Source of the DNA: Petrosia ficiformis
Lineage: Eukaryota; Porifera; Demospongiae; Haplosclerida; Petrosiidae
Reading direction: 5' to 3'
Length of the DNA: 64,000 nucleotides
Assembly: GCA_947044365.1 (NCBI GenBank)
Contig: OX345637.1
Coordinates: 14,168,916 to 14,232,915, forward strand
Of the stretch, positions 1 through 12,297 are shown in pieces. The notes beneath the pieces are model-generated. The model ran no database searches and had not been told where the DNA came from. It saw only the letters and a program-made list of their open reading frames with translations. Positions within the stretch are counted from its first letter, which is position 1; the number at the start of each line of letters is the position of its first letter. Both the position numbers and the translations under genes were made by a program.

Positions 1-343
1 GCCACATTAGTGAGAGTACAGTAATGTGACAATGCATACGGTTACAAAGCGTGTGTTTAGGGGCTCAGCCCCCCTGCTTTATTACATGGGGGGTGGCTCA
101 AACACCCCCCAACCCCCACCCATATCTTTGCCACTGTAAGTTGAATCCAGGCTATTTTCATTAACCCACTAAGGTTGAGCATGTTTCAATTTGCAAAGAA
201 AACCAATATGGCATGTGGGCTGTTGCTATGCAACTATAAACATCCAAAACTGGAGCCAAGTGTCAACAAAACTATAAACAATAATTGTATATTTGCCTTG
301 AAAGGTAGGTATGTATAATATATGTGTGTGGTATTTCACTTAC
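1..343. other. R1 intron, 5' part only
   Basis: Homologous to 7870-8200 (intron of R2 between the second FN3-like domain and the membrane-proximal exon). Positions 60-125 are a G/C-run stretch that may be a transposon end. No coding sequence. Confidence 0.6.
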
Positions 344-2535
344 TGAAGTGAGCACTACTAGTAATATTAAACTCTCCATCCAGATTACTAAAAGACACTT
401 GTATAGTATATATCATGTCTGATTGAAGAGTAATAGTATCCACAGTAGTGAGTATATTATCTTGTGATCCTTCCATTAACATTACATCATTTATACTTTG
501 TGTTGTAGTACATGTATCATCATTTGAATCCGTAATCAATATATCAGTAGTAATGGGATATTCACTGGGACATAGTTCACTAACCTGTGTATAAAGTATA
601 GTTAGTGCTATATTATATTACAATAATTTATATGCACATTATTATAGGCTCACTCAAATCACATGTACATGAATAAACACTTATAGTATACACATAACAG
701 GGTTAAACATTTCCATATACCAACAGAAACATTTCTGTTTAACATATTGTTTACACAACAAAGAGGTGATGAATACAGATTAGTATGTATGTAAAAAAGA
801 TTTTCTTACATTTACAAATACTGTTATGTTTAACATATTATGAGTGACTACTGGTTGAATGGTTACTGGTATACTGGAGTCAACTGATGGGACTGTGTTG
901 AGAGAATAGAGAATAGTAAATATCATAATACTACTACTATTATTATTACATTCATCACTTCCAGTCATGTACAAGTAATAATTTTATAAATAAAAATATT
1001 TTTTCAGTTAATAGGAACATGTATAATTATAAAGATCTCTCATACATGTACAAAGGTATACCTTTAGGAAAGTATAGTGATGATATAGTAGTCATTTCTC
1101 CATTCCCTGCTCCATTATAACCTGATACTGTTATACTGATCTCATCACATGAATCAGTATTATTAGGAGCTGTTAACACATAGTATGTTTCAGTAATAAA
1201 CTGAGATATATTGAACATGATACTAGTAACTGATATGTTATATCCAGTGATATGTGTCCCAGGAAGAGTGGATGGTGGATTCCAAGAGATATTGAGACTT
1301 GAGGAATTAATAAATTTATGAGATTTATCACGAATGGATGATAATTGATCTGTAAGAATACAGTACATTAGTATAAGAGACTACATCAGCAACCCACAAC
1401 TTCAATGACAATTTTATGCTAAGTGTATGTATGTATGTGTATGTATGCATGGATGCTGCATGTATATATAATTTTATGTATGTATAATATACACTGCATA
1501 ATTATAATTGTTAAAATATCTAATTTATTGGTTAGTACAGTTGCAAGGAATAGCGGAAATTGGAACTTAATTGGTCATGTATATAATTAAAATCGTATCC
1601 TTATACTGTCTAATAGACTACAAAGAAGTAGAATGAATATTTTAATTAGGTCATTGTAGGTTTCGGAACCTTCTTTGTATGTCTAATATGAGATATTAGG
1701 TATGATAATTGATTATATTTGGCACATATATATTTTACGTATTTTAACGTAATTAGTATCAAATAGTTACGACGTTAGATGTATTTATCCTGAACAACAA
1801 CTAATCGTCAAATATTTGCAATTGCACTAACCAATATATTTGTTATTTTAACAATTCTATATCTAATTCATACCTACTACAGTAAGATAAGTATATGCTG
1901 TAGCTGAACTTGCAAATATACCAGAATTCAATACAACAGACATTTTATATTCACCACCATCAGAAATATTAACATTACTTATAGTAAGTTCTCTCTTTGT
2001 GTTTTGGTAATCTCCATTCTCAATTATTATATCATTCAGTTTCCATGTGATGTCACTCTCATTGAGTGGTGAAAGAGCTGAAGCATACATTACAATTGTC
2101 ACTGTATCTCCAACATAAGTTATTATACTGGATTGTTTTGCAATAGCTGCAGGATTATCTAAAGGAAGAGACCTCAGTTAATGTAATAAAGTATAAATGG
2201 AAGTAGTTTACCAGCAGTAATGTTAAGTACTGCATCATCATCATTAGAATTAGAATCTGAACAGATGTAAATTCCTGCATCATTAGCATCAAGATCAGGG
2301 TTATTAAACTGTAGAGATATACCATTTGTTAATATAGTCTGTGATCTAGTTAATGAAACATTTTTTCTTGCCCAGCTCAGACCATTGCCATTATTAGATG
2401 TGGATGTGCAATGGAACTCAAATTGTTTTGAAATGGATCCTCCATACTCATAAGTGGCCACACCTTCAACAATCCATGAATCTGAACTATCCACATTTAC
2501 TTGTTTAATTACAATATCACCTGTGTATAATAATG

Positions 2536-2619
<84 letters not shown>

Positions 2620-3898
2620 AACATGGCTTTGTTAAAGTTACAAAGATTATACTGCCTGAAAAACTTATTCTGTCTGAATAAATATGGTATCATTATAATT
2701 GGTTGACATACACACCCAACACCTACAAAGTTAATATAACACTCAATGTCATCATACAAACCTTGTTATCAAATAATATACCACCTTAATTGTACATTAT
2801 CCTATCCTACAAGTGCCATATGCTATAATATAATTGGTAATGCTGAGAAATGTATCATAATGCAATAGTCAGCCATAATAGTGTATATGAATTACCTCAT
2901 AGTGCAGTGCTAGAAAACAAAAAATACCTTGTGTTATAGTTTATGTACAATTACATATTACAAAGACATTGTGTAAAGACTGTTACTATCACATGAGGAT
3001 ATTTCTTTAATAGCAAAAAAGTGAATTCCACTACATTTAAAATATATTTGTGGAATGCTGTAGATTACATAGTAATTATGTGGTCATGTTTCCTATACAC
3101 ATATATATACACAATATTACTAATAAATTATAATAAATTATAATTATATTCAGTTAGATAACTATAGTATGTGAAACTTATTTTCAAGAAATGTTTTGGG
3201 AGAAGTTTTAAATATTGTTAGTGATGTTTTTAAATTTTCGTAAAGGGAGGATAGGATAATGATAATTACCGTAGTAAACTGATAATACAATCAGTACATG
3301 GATTACTAAATTCTTACCATGTTTTTCACTTCTATCCAAAAATTATATATTAATTTGTCTCCCCCAAAGGAAGTCACAAGCACCAAATGACTATATATAT
3401 AATGTATTGGTTATATTACACATCAAGCAATATCATGACATGACACACGTTTATAACGGTCCTTCACTATAATACTATCTACCATATATATAATCTATGT
3501 TATGTATAATCTATGTATATATTCTTATGCTTTGGGACAATCAGGATAATTTAATTCATCAATAATCATGTCAAAAACAATAAATGTTTAGACAATTTCT
3601 ACAATGATATAATCCACATTATAGTAAATAATAATACAGTTTTGTCTTTCTATTATATTAGCTATTACCCAGTCATGCAGTATACATGGTCAGGCAAGAC
3701 TAATATTAGAAATACTCACATAACCCAAACTCTCACATGTACAAGATATTTCACTGAACCTGAAATTCACAACAAACAAATATCTAACAAAAACATGCAC
3801 AGTAAAGAAGCTTAACTCCAGAATTACTCACCTGGAACGACAGTTGCGTATAAAGCAATCAAGATCAGTGAAAAGGAGCAGCTTGTTGATTTCGTCAT
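344..3898 (-). CDS. R1: Ig-Ig-FN3-FN3 receptor, 3' part beyond the left edge
   Basis: Probable cell-surface receptor of the tandem Ig/FN3 family. Exons read on the minus strand: 3832-3898 (ATG and hydrophobic signal peptide, CSFSLILIALYATVVPG), 2212-2520 (Ig 1; Cys in FHCTST and YICSD), 1874-2158 (Ig 2; ITWK tryptophan), 1062-1349 (FN3; NISWNPP, GYNISV, ITVSGYNGAGNGE), about 810-958 (second FN3-like domain, first half) and 344-584 (second half, ending at a GTAAGT donor). Membrane-proximal, transmembrane and tail exons are expected left of position 1 and are not in the window. All junctions are phase 1 except the phase-0 intron inside the second FN3-like domain. Oddity: the acceptor used by R2 for the 810-958 exon is AA instead of AG here, and a 5-nt length difference shifts the frame just downstream, so this exon start is unresolved. 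R1 and R2 are tandem duplicates. Confidence 0.75.
1492..1862. mobile_element. TA-flanked MITE in R1 intron (family A)
   Basis: Left arm ATTGGTTAGTACAGTTGCAAGG, inverted right arm GCACTAACCAATATATTTGTT. The right arm reaches to within about 12 bp of the Ig 2 splice donor. The same family sits at the same place in R2 and S8, so it predates those duplications. Confidence 0.65.
2538..2614. repeat. (TA)n microsatellite
   Basis: Uninterrupted TA run of about 75 bp in the R1 intron just 5' of Ig 1; the R2 intron has only a short TATATATG remnant there. Confidence 0.9.
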
Positions 3899-6238
3899 TT
3901 TACTAGCCGATCCAAGAGACTGGAGTTGAACAATAGTAAATCTGTCACTACTGTAACGTATTATTACAGTATTATTATTATGAATTTTTATATAGGAATC
4001 AATCCGGCGACTTCATCCAGGGTCTCGTTCCAGCCACACCCATATAGTTTAATAGCAATTGTTTGCCAGCGCGTTGCTTGTCAGGCAGGATACCTTCCTT
4101 ATCTTCTCAATTGTATGACTAGGTTCAACCTCAAGGGTACTGGTCTTACCAGTGAGGGTCTTCATGAAAATCTGTATGCAAGTGATTGGTAATATATAGT
4201 ATCTCAATTGAATCTAAGATATCTCAATTCGATCTAAGTTTGTAAAGTGAAACTAAGTTTCTATATTCCAATCATCCCAGCATGACTTTATTTAAATGTA
4301 CATTATATTTAATAGTCTATGTGTCTCATAGCCTGTTGTTCTCTGCATAATAGACTTGTAACAGACTAATAGTATTTAATAATGACAGAAAGTAAGGATC
4401 TTTGATGGTTTCTAGATCTGTAATGAAACTAAGTTTATTTACTATAGTTTCTATATTCAGATCATCGAAACACAAGTTAGAGATGATTGGAACATAGAAA
4501 CTAGCAAAGATCCTTAGCTTCCCTATCAAAAATCCTTGCATTCAATTGCTATTAAATACTGTCACCAATCTATTATTATTATATATAAAGGACTTGGAGA
4601 ATTATACAATTAATTAAAGGGTGACTGAAATGAATTTTTTCTATTTTTATGGCCCGTAGGGGCATCCTTAGGATTGCTTCACATGGGTTCGAACTATTCT
4701 TGTGTCCACTTGCGCTGTTCTATACGTAGCTAAGGAAGTTGCGTCATTGCTGGGGAGGGGGCTGTTTCTCCCCCAGAATGTTTCATGCTTGATGCTACTG
4801 GATGATTACTGAATGCTGGACACCATAAAGCAATCCGGCTTAGGCCCTACTTTTTTCTCTATATATTTTGTTAAGTTTTAATATCCTATTATTCATGCTT
4901 TTGGTCAAATAGTACATTGCATTTCACTAGTTTTAATGGGGAGAAATGCACTTTTTTACTTCATCCAAATCAGTAGGCGGGTCTGGGAATGTGGCTACTA
5001 ACAGTTATGAAAAACAAAGAGAAAAAGCAGTAGACCAAACTAACTCAATTTCATATAGTACAATGTATAATTACATTTGGATCAAAATGATAACGTATCA
5101 TGTTTGAGGTTACACATTTTCTTGCTGTGGATGGCTATTCTGGAATGATTGATAGCCACTTCACTGTAGCTAACAGAAAACAGTAAAAGCAACATGCTGT
5201 AATACTAATGTTATAGATACTCATTACCATGTTGTAATGTATAGTAGAGTAGTTTCTTTGAGCCTTAATAACATGGTATAATGTTTTTAATTATCAATAA
5301 CAATAATTATTAATGAAAAAAAACTGGTTTTTTAAAATTAATAATAATTTTATTATTGTTATTGATAATAAAAAAATTTCTACCATGTTATTAAGGCTCA
5401 AAGAAACTACTCTACTATGCTGTATTACACCTTATTACTGTAATATAATAATAATATTATTATAAATTTAATTGTGAAATATATTAAATCTGCAAATCTG
5501 CAAATCTGCAAATTGTGCTTTTTGAAATAAGTGACTCTGTTGTAATATTTATCTTAATTTGCAGATCTACAGTTTTAAAAATTTGCAAATTAAATTTGCA
5601 GATTTGCATATTTATAGATTTGTATATAGTTTTAATTTCAGATTGACCACATTCATACACTGGTTCCAGACTCTTCCTTCATATAGTAGGCAATCTCTCC
5701 TGTTATTTTTGTTTGCAGCCTTAATAGAACTGGTTGTGAGAAAAAGACATGTATGACAATGTTAGTTGAATTATTTTACGCACTACGCCCATTAAATGAC
5801 TGTCTCCCCCTAATGACGTAACTTTTTTAAATAAGTATACAACGCATACTCGCGAAAGTGGCCACAAACATATATATACAAATATATATGTATATATATA
5901 TATATATTTCTGGTATACTGGAATCAACTAAAGGGACTGTTGAGAAATTAATATACTAGAAATTATGTACTCTTAGTAGGACTTGGAGTGTAAGTTGTAG
6001 CTCACACACACATATAAAATAACATCTCAGTCAAATATTGTCTGCAGTTATTTTCTTGTCAGTCATTTTTGTATTCCAAATCACGTTTGTGGCGAGGGTT
6101 CTGCACTATGAGTGCATTCATTGACCTATTGTTGCTATCAACAACTTTTACAATTAAAACACAACATGCAGAAAAGTACACATGTTTTACACAGATAGTA
6201 TAATTACATTTCTCATAATTTATACATAAACATTTTGG
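3899..6238. other. Flank between R1 5' end and R2 3' end
   Basis: Up to about 5760 it is the duplicate of 12300-14240 with indels, including the foldback insertion at 5202-5416 and A/T-rich ATTTGCAGATTTG repeats around 5490-5630. No coding sequence that is conserved between the two copies was found, so the short frames here are not called. Promoters for R1 should lie next to 3899 but no motif is recognisable. Confidence 0.6.
5202..5416. mobile_element. Foldback insertion with 8-bp direct repeats
   Basis: A long hairpin: AGTAGAGTAGTTTCTTTGAG..AACATGG on the left and its inverted copy on the right. ATGCTGTA flanks it on both sides (5194-5201 and 5417-5424). The paralogous flank of R2 has a single ATGCTGTA at 13950-13957 and no insert, which gives the empty site. 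It inserted after the R1/R2 duplication. Confidence 0.7.
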
Positions 6239-9200
6239 TTACACTAAAGTCTCATAAACAAGAATAGTTGTTTGTTGTACATTGTTATTACCAGGAGCAT
6301 TAGTTTGTATGGAATGAATATCTCGATAAGGTGGATTAGAATTCCTATCACTGGATATTCTAGTGTTAGTAGCAATTCCTCGATCACCAGATCCTGAACA
6401 AAGAACATTATAATTTATCTCTTTGTAAGAATGAAATATTATCTAGTATTACCTGATATTTTGTGGGTTCTTAAGTACCATATCAATATGATCATCATCA
6501 GAATAGTAATGATTATTATTAACTCTAGTATAATAACACTTACACTGGTAGCTATAAAGACAGTTGAATTACCTTCAGCATTGGTTGATGTGATCATAGG
6601 AAGACCAATAGAACTAGTAACTAAATGAATAGAAGTTATATTAATCCAAAGAACGGTTAATAATTTTAAGGCTACACATAATATTATACAATAATTTATA
6701 ATAATAATAACTAACTTGCTGATGATATAGAAGAAGACAATATCAGAAATATAGAAGATGAAGCTAGTGGTGATAATGATGATAATGTTGATATCAAAGA
6801 TGAAGTTCTTGTTGTTATTGACACTGTTGTTGTTGATTTTGTTGTTGTTGGTTCATCTACAAACACTTGATTCTTAATAATAGCTGGTAATTGACTCAGT
6901 GTGTTATCATTCTCAACATAATATACATACAAGTCATAATATCCACTACTAATATTTGATATACAACCCTCAGCAATGTTGACATCTCTATCAAACCTTA
7001 CTGATTGTGTGATATTGTTATTTTGTAACTGTATTTCACAACCAACTGCAATAGTATATATAGAGAATCTACACACCACACACACTTCTCCACTAGTACT
7101 AGTTATATCAATTGATTTAGTGTCATACGTTGCTACAAGAAAATGATGTGACAAATATACATTATTGTAATTACTAAGAACAAGAACCTTATGCTTAAGA
7201 TAACACATGAATTGAATTTCAGATGTACTGTTATGTGTAAATATATCTATATACGCAACAGCTAATCACACATACCTTTTGTTCTTTTCCAAGTAACTGC
7301 ATGTTGTTCATGTTAATAATATATATCCATCACAATTTATACAGGATATGATTATTATATAGGATACACGTTTTGTCTAATTAAGTTCTTCAAATATTAT
7401 AATGAAGGATTTTAGTACACCAGTATGAAACTAATTAATATATGTAATAATTATTGGACAGATAATGTGACCATTAATCACAGAGTTATTTGGTAGAAGT
7501 TAATGTCTTCGGCTGAAAGAACACTAATTATTTCAATTTCATGACCTGATTTTAAAATCTACAGTTGGTTTACTGGCCACAACAATAATCTTGTTCTTTG
7601 GACATCAAGTACATCAAATTATAAGTGTATACTACTCTATATCTACTTGATACTATTGAGCTACAATTTGTTGTACGATTGTTCAGATTATTACGGATAC
7701 ATGAATAATGTGGTAACTACTTTATAATATTTATAATTAATTAGTTGAAGCAGTATAATTGCTGTCTACTCATATTTCAATCAGCAACCCCTTAAAACGA
7801 TTGTATCTGCCACAACCAATTGTTTAACCCTTGCGCAGCAGAGTGCATGGGGTAATAATGCACAACTTGCCACATTAGTGACAGTACAGTAATGTGACAA
7901 TGCATATAGTTACAAAAAGTGTGTGTGTGTGGCTCAGCCCCCTGCTTTATAATTATCATTATCAAGCCCCCACAGTATTTCTGCCACTGTAGTTGAATCC
8001 AGGCTGTTTTTATTTTCATTAACCCACTAAAGTTGAGGATGTTTCAATTTGCATAGAAAACCAATATGACATGTGGACTGTTGCTATGCAACTATAAACA
8101 TCCAAAACTGGAGCCAAGTGTCAACAAAACTATAAACAATAATTATATATTTGCCTTGAAAGGTAGTATGTATAATATATGTGTGTGTGGTATTTCACTT
8201 ACTCAAGTGAGCACTACTAGTAATATTAAACTCTCCATCCAAATTACTAAAAGACACTTGTATAGTATATCTCATGTCTGATTGAAGAGTAATATTATCT
8301 ACAGTAGTGAGTATATTATCTTGTGATCCTTCCATTAACATTACATCATTAATATTTTGTATTGTAGTATCAGTTGAATCAATAATCAATATATCAATAG
8401 TAGTGGGATATTCACCAGGACATACTGTGCTAACCTGTAACGTATAGTTGGTGTATATTATACTAGAAATATTATCATAATTTTATGTATATGCACATTA
8501 GGACAGGCCCACTCAAATCACATGTACATGAATAAACACATATAGTATACATATAATAGTGTTAAACATTTTCATATACCAACAGAAACATTTCTGTTTA
8601 ACATATTGTTTACACAACAAAGATTGTTTCTTGGACTGTGTGGAAATGTGATGAACACAGAATAATACAAATGTATAAAGATTTTCTTACATTTATAAAC
8701 ACTGTTATGTTTAACATATTATGAGTGACTACTGGTTGAATGGTTACTGGTATACTGCAGTCAACTGATGGGACTGTGTTGAGAGAATAGAGAATAGCAA
8801 ATGTCATAATACTACTAATATTATTATCACATTCATCATTTCTATAGTATTCATGTACAAGCAATAATTCTATAAATATTCTTTTAGTTAATAGGAATAC
8901 GTATAATCATGATGATCTCATACATGTACAAAGATATACCTGTTGGAAAGTATAGTGATGATATAGTAGTCATTTCTCCATTCCCTGCCCTGTTATAACC
9001 TGATACTGTTATACTGATCTCATCACATGGATCAGTATTATTAGGAGCTGTTAACACATAGTAAGTATCAGTAATAAACTGAGATATATTGAACATGATA
9101 CTAGTAACTGATATGTTATATCCAGTGATATGTGTCTCAGGAGAAGTGAATGGTGGATTCCATGAGATATTGAGACTTGAGGAACTAATAAATTTATGAG

Positions 9201-12200
9201 ATATATCTCTAACTGGACCTGTAAGAATATATTACATTAATAGAAGAGACTACATTATTAACACTTCGTCAGTAACCCACAACTTCAATGACTGCATTAT
9301 GCTATGTGTATGTATGTATATGTATGTACATGTATGCATAGATGCATGTATGTATATGTATATGTATATGTATGTACATAAATAAAATTGTTGAAATAGC
9401 TAATGTATTGGTAGTACAGTTGCAAGGAATAGCGGAAATTGGAACTTAATTGGCCATGTATGTAATTATAATCGTATCCTTATACTGTCTAATATATGTA
9501 CAAACAAGTAGAATGAGTATTTTAATTGAGTCATTTTGGGTTTCCGAACCTTCTTTGTATGTTTATTATGAGGTATTAGGCATGATAATTGATTATATTA
9601 GGTACATATTATTATCTTTTATGTATTTTAACATAATAGCTTTGGCGTTAGATGTATTTATCCTGAACAACAACTAATTGTTAAATATTTGCAACTGCAC
9701 TAACCAATATATTTGTTACTTAACAATTCCGTATCTTATTCATACCTACTACAATAAGATTAGTATATGCTGTAGCTGAACTTGCAAATATACCAGAATT
9801 CAATACAACAGACATTTTATATTCACCAGCCTCGGAAATATTAACATTACTTATAGTAAGTTTTCTCTTAGTGTTTTGGTAATCACCATTCTCAATTATT
9901 GTATCATTATGTTTCCATGTGATGTCACTCTCATTGAGTGGTGAAAGAGCTGAAGCATACATTACAATTGTCACTGTATCTCCAACATAAGTTATTACAC
10001 TGGATTGTTTTGCGATAGCTGCAGGATTATCTAAAGGAAGAGACCTCAGTTAATGTAATAAAGTATAAATGGAAGTAGTTTACCAGCAGTAATGTTAAGT
10101 ACTGCATCATCATCATTAGAATTAGAATCTGAACAGATGTAAATTCCTGCATCATTAGCATCAGGATCAGGGTTATTAAACTGTAGAGATATACCATTTG
10201 TTAATACAGTCTGTGATCTACTTAATGAAACATCTTTTTTAGCCCAGCTCAGACCTTTGCCATTATTAGATGTTGATGTACAATGGAACTCAAATTCTTT
10301 CCAAATGGATCCTCCATACTCATAAGTGGCTACACCTTCAACAATCCATGAATCTGAACTATCCACATTTACTTGTTTAATTACAATATCACCTGTGTAT
10401 TATAATGTATAATATAATTTTTATATGTATATAACAAGGCTTTGTTGAAGTTACAAAGACTATACTGTCTGAAATACTTATTCTGAATATGGTATAATTA
10501 TAATTGATTGACACACACACACACACCCATCACCTACAAACTTAATATAACACATCAATGTAATGACATCATACCAAATTAATTGTGCATTATCCTATCT
10601 TGCAACTTCACCATGAACTGCCATATGCTGTAGTATATTTGGTAATGCTGAGAAATATATCTTAATGCTATAGTCAGCCATAGTAGTGTGTATGAATTAC
10701 TTCATAGTGCAGGAGGACATATGAAACACCTTGTGTTGTATAGTTTATGTAGAATTACATATTACAAAGACATTGTGTAAAGACAGTTAGTAATAATAAA
10801 TTATAATCATATTCAGTCATATATAGTGATGTGAATCTTATTTTCAAGAAATGTTTTAGGAGAAGTTTTAAATATTGTTATAGCGATGTTTTCACCTTCA
10901 GTACAGGGAGGGTAGGATAATGATAATTAAAACAAGTACTGTAGTATACTGATAATAAAATCAGTACATGGATTACTAAATTCTTACCATGTTTTTCACT
11001 TTTATCCAAAAACTATATATTAATTGGATTAAACTTGTCTCCCCCTAAGGAAGTCACTAGCCTCAAATGACTATATATATATAATAATATCATGACACAC
11101 GTTTATAACGATCCTTCGCTATTCCATTATATAATTTAATAAACATGGCCTTGTTGAAGTTACACTGTACTTATTCTAAATATGGTATCATTATAATCAG
11201 TTGACACACACACACACCCAACACAAACGTAATATAACACCTCAATGTAATGACATCATGTATATGAACTTTGTTAACAAATAATATACCACTTTAATTG
11301 TCCAATATCCTATTCTACAAATTCATCAGGTACTGCTGTAGTATATTTGGTAATGCTGAGAAATATATCATAATGCTATAGTCAGGCATAATAGTGTATA
11401 TGAATTACCTCATAGTGCAGTGCTAGGACATATAAAATAATTTGTGTTGTAGTTTATGCAGAATTACATATTACAAAGACATTGTGTAAAGAGAGTTGCT
11501 ATCACATGAGGATGTTATTATTAATAGCAATTGTTCATGTGGAGGCCCGAGAAGGAGGTGTGAAGTAAATTCCACTATATTTAAAATATATTTATGGTAT
11601 ACTGTAGATTACATAGTAATTATGTTGTCATGTTTTCTATATATATATGTATATATACGTATATATACACATTAGGTAGATATATTATATTACTACTAAT
11701 AATAATCATACTGAATTATATCCAACCGTATATCGATCACTAAATGTTTTTCATGTTTTTCGCCAAATTTCATTATCCTACAACTATTAAACTTGTCTCC
11801 ACAGGTTAATTCCCAAAGGAAAGTCACTATAGCTAGCCCCACAAAATAAGAATATAATATCAGCTACCATATATATATATATAATCTATGTATATGTATA
11901 ATCTATGTAAATATATACTCTTATGCTTTGGGACAATCAGGATAGTTTAATTCATCAATAATCTTGTCAACAACTATAAATGTTTAGACAATTTCTACAA
12001 TGATATAATCCACATTATAGTAAATAATAAAAACGTTTTGTGTTTCTAGTATATTAGCCAGTCAGTATATATACATGGTCATACAATACTAATATTAGAA
12101 ATACTCTACATAACCCAAACTCTCACATATACAAGATGATTTCACTGAACCTGAAATTCACAACAAACAAAATTAATATCTAACAAAAACATGCACAGGA

Positions 12201-12297
12201 AAGAAGAGGCCTATCGCACGGCTAACTCACCTGGAATGACAGTTGTATATAAAGCAATCAAGATCAGTGAAAAGGAACAGCTTGTTGATATCTCCAT
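6239..12297 (-). CDS. R2: two-Ig, two-FN3 transmembrane receptor with ITIM-like tail
   Basis: Complete gene, hand-assembled to 696 aa. Minus-strand exons: 12231-12297 signal peptide; 10084-10392 Ig 1; 9746-10030 Ig 2; 8940-9218 FN3; 8691-8869 and 8203-8434 second FN3-like domain; 6716-7132 membrane-proximal domain with CVVC, GCEI and GCIS cysteines, then a Thr/Ser stalk; 6453-6620 transmembrane helix; 6239-6393 tail and stop. Every junction keeps frame (phase 1, with phase 0 between the two FN3-like halves). The helix is unusual in holding one Glu (VIILELIII). The tail carries NPPYRDI and ends LVYETLV; LVYETL fits the ITIM pattern [ILVS]xYxx[ILV]. The middle tyrosine found in R4 and R6 (GYED/GYEN) is replaced here (GNNN). 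Many NxS/T sequons suggest glycosylation. Function as a receptor is inferred from architecture; the ligand is unknown. Confidence 0.85.
9375..9728. mobile_element. Family A MITE in R2 intron
   Basis: Same position and arms as the R1 copy: GGTAGTACAGTTGCAAGG on the left and GCACTAACCAATATATTTG on the right, ending close to the Ig 2 donor. Orthologous to the R1 copy through segmental duplication. Confidence 0.65.

Noticed and set aside
2517..2759. Open frame with a long Tyr-Ile run
   Set aside because: It is only translation of the (TA)n microsatellite.
3926..4192. 88-codon plus-strand frame beside R1
   Set aside because: The duplicate region near 12350-12750 does not keep the frame, and no motif is visible.
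4326..4541. Minus-strand frame upstream of R1
   Set aside because: The duplicate near 12960-13145 is broken by indels, so it is not maintained.
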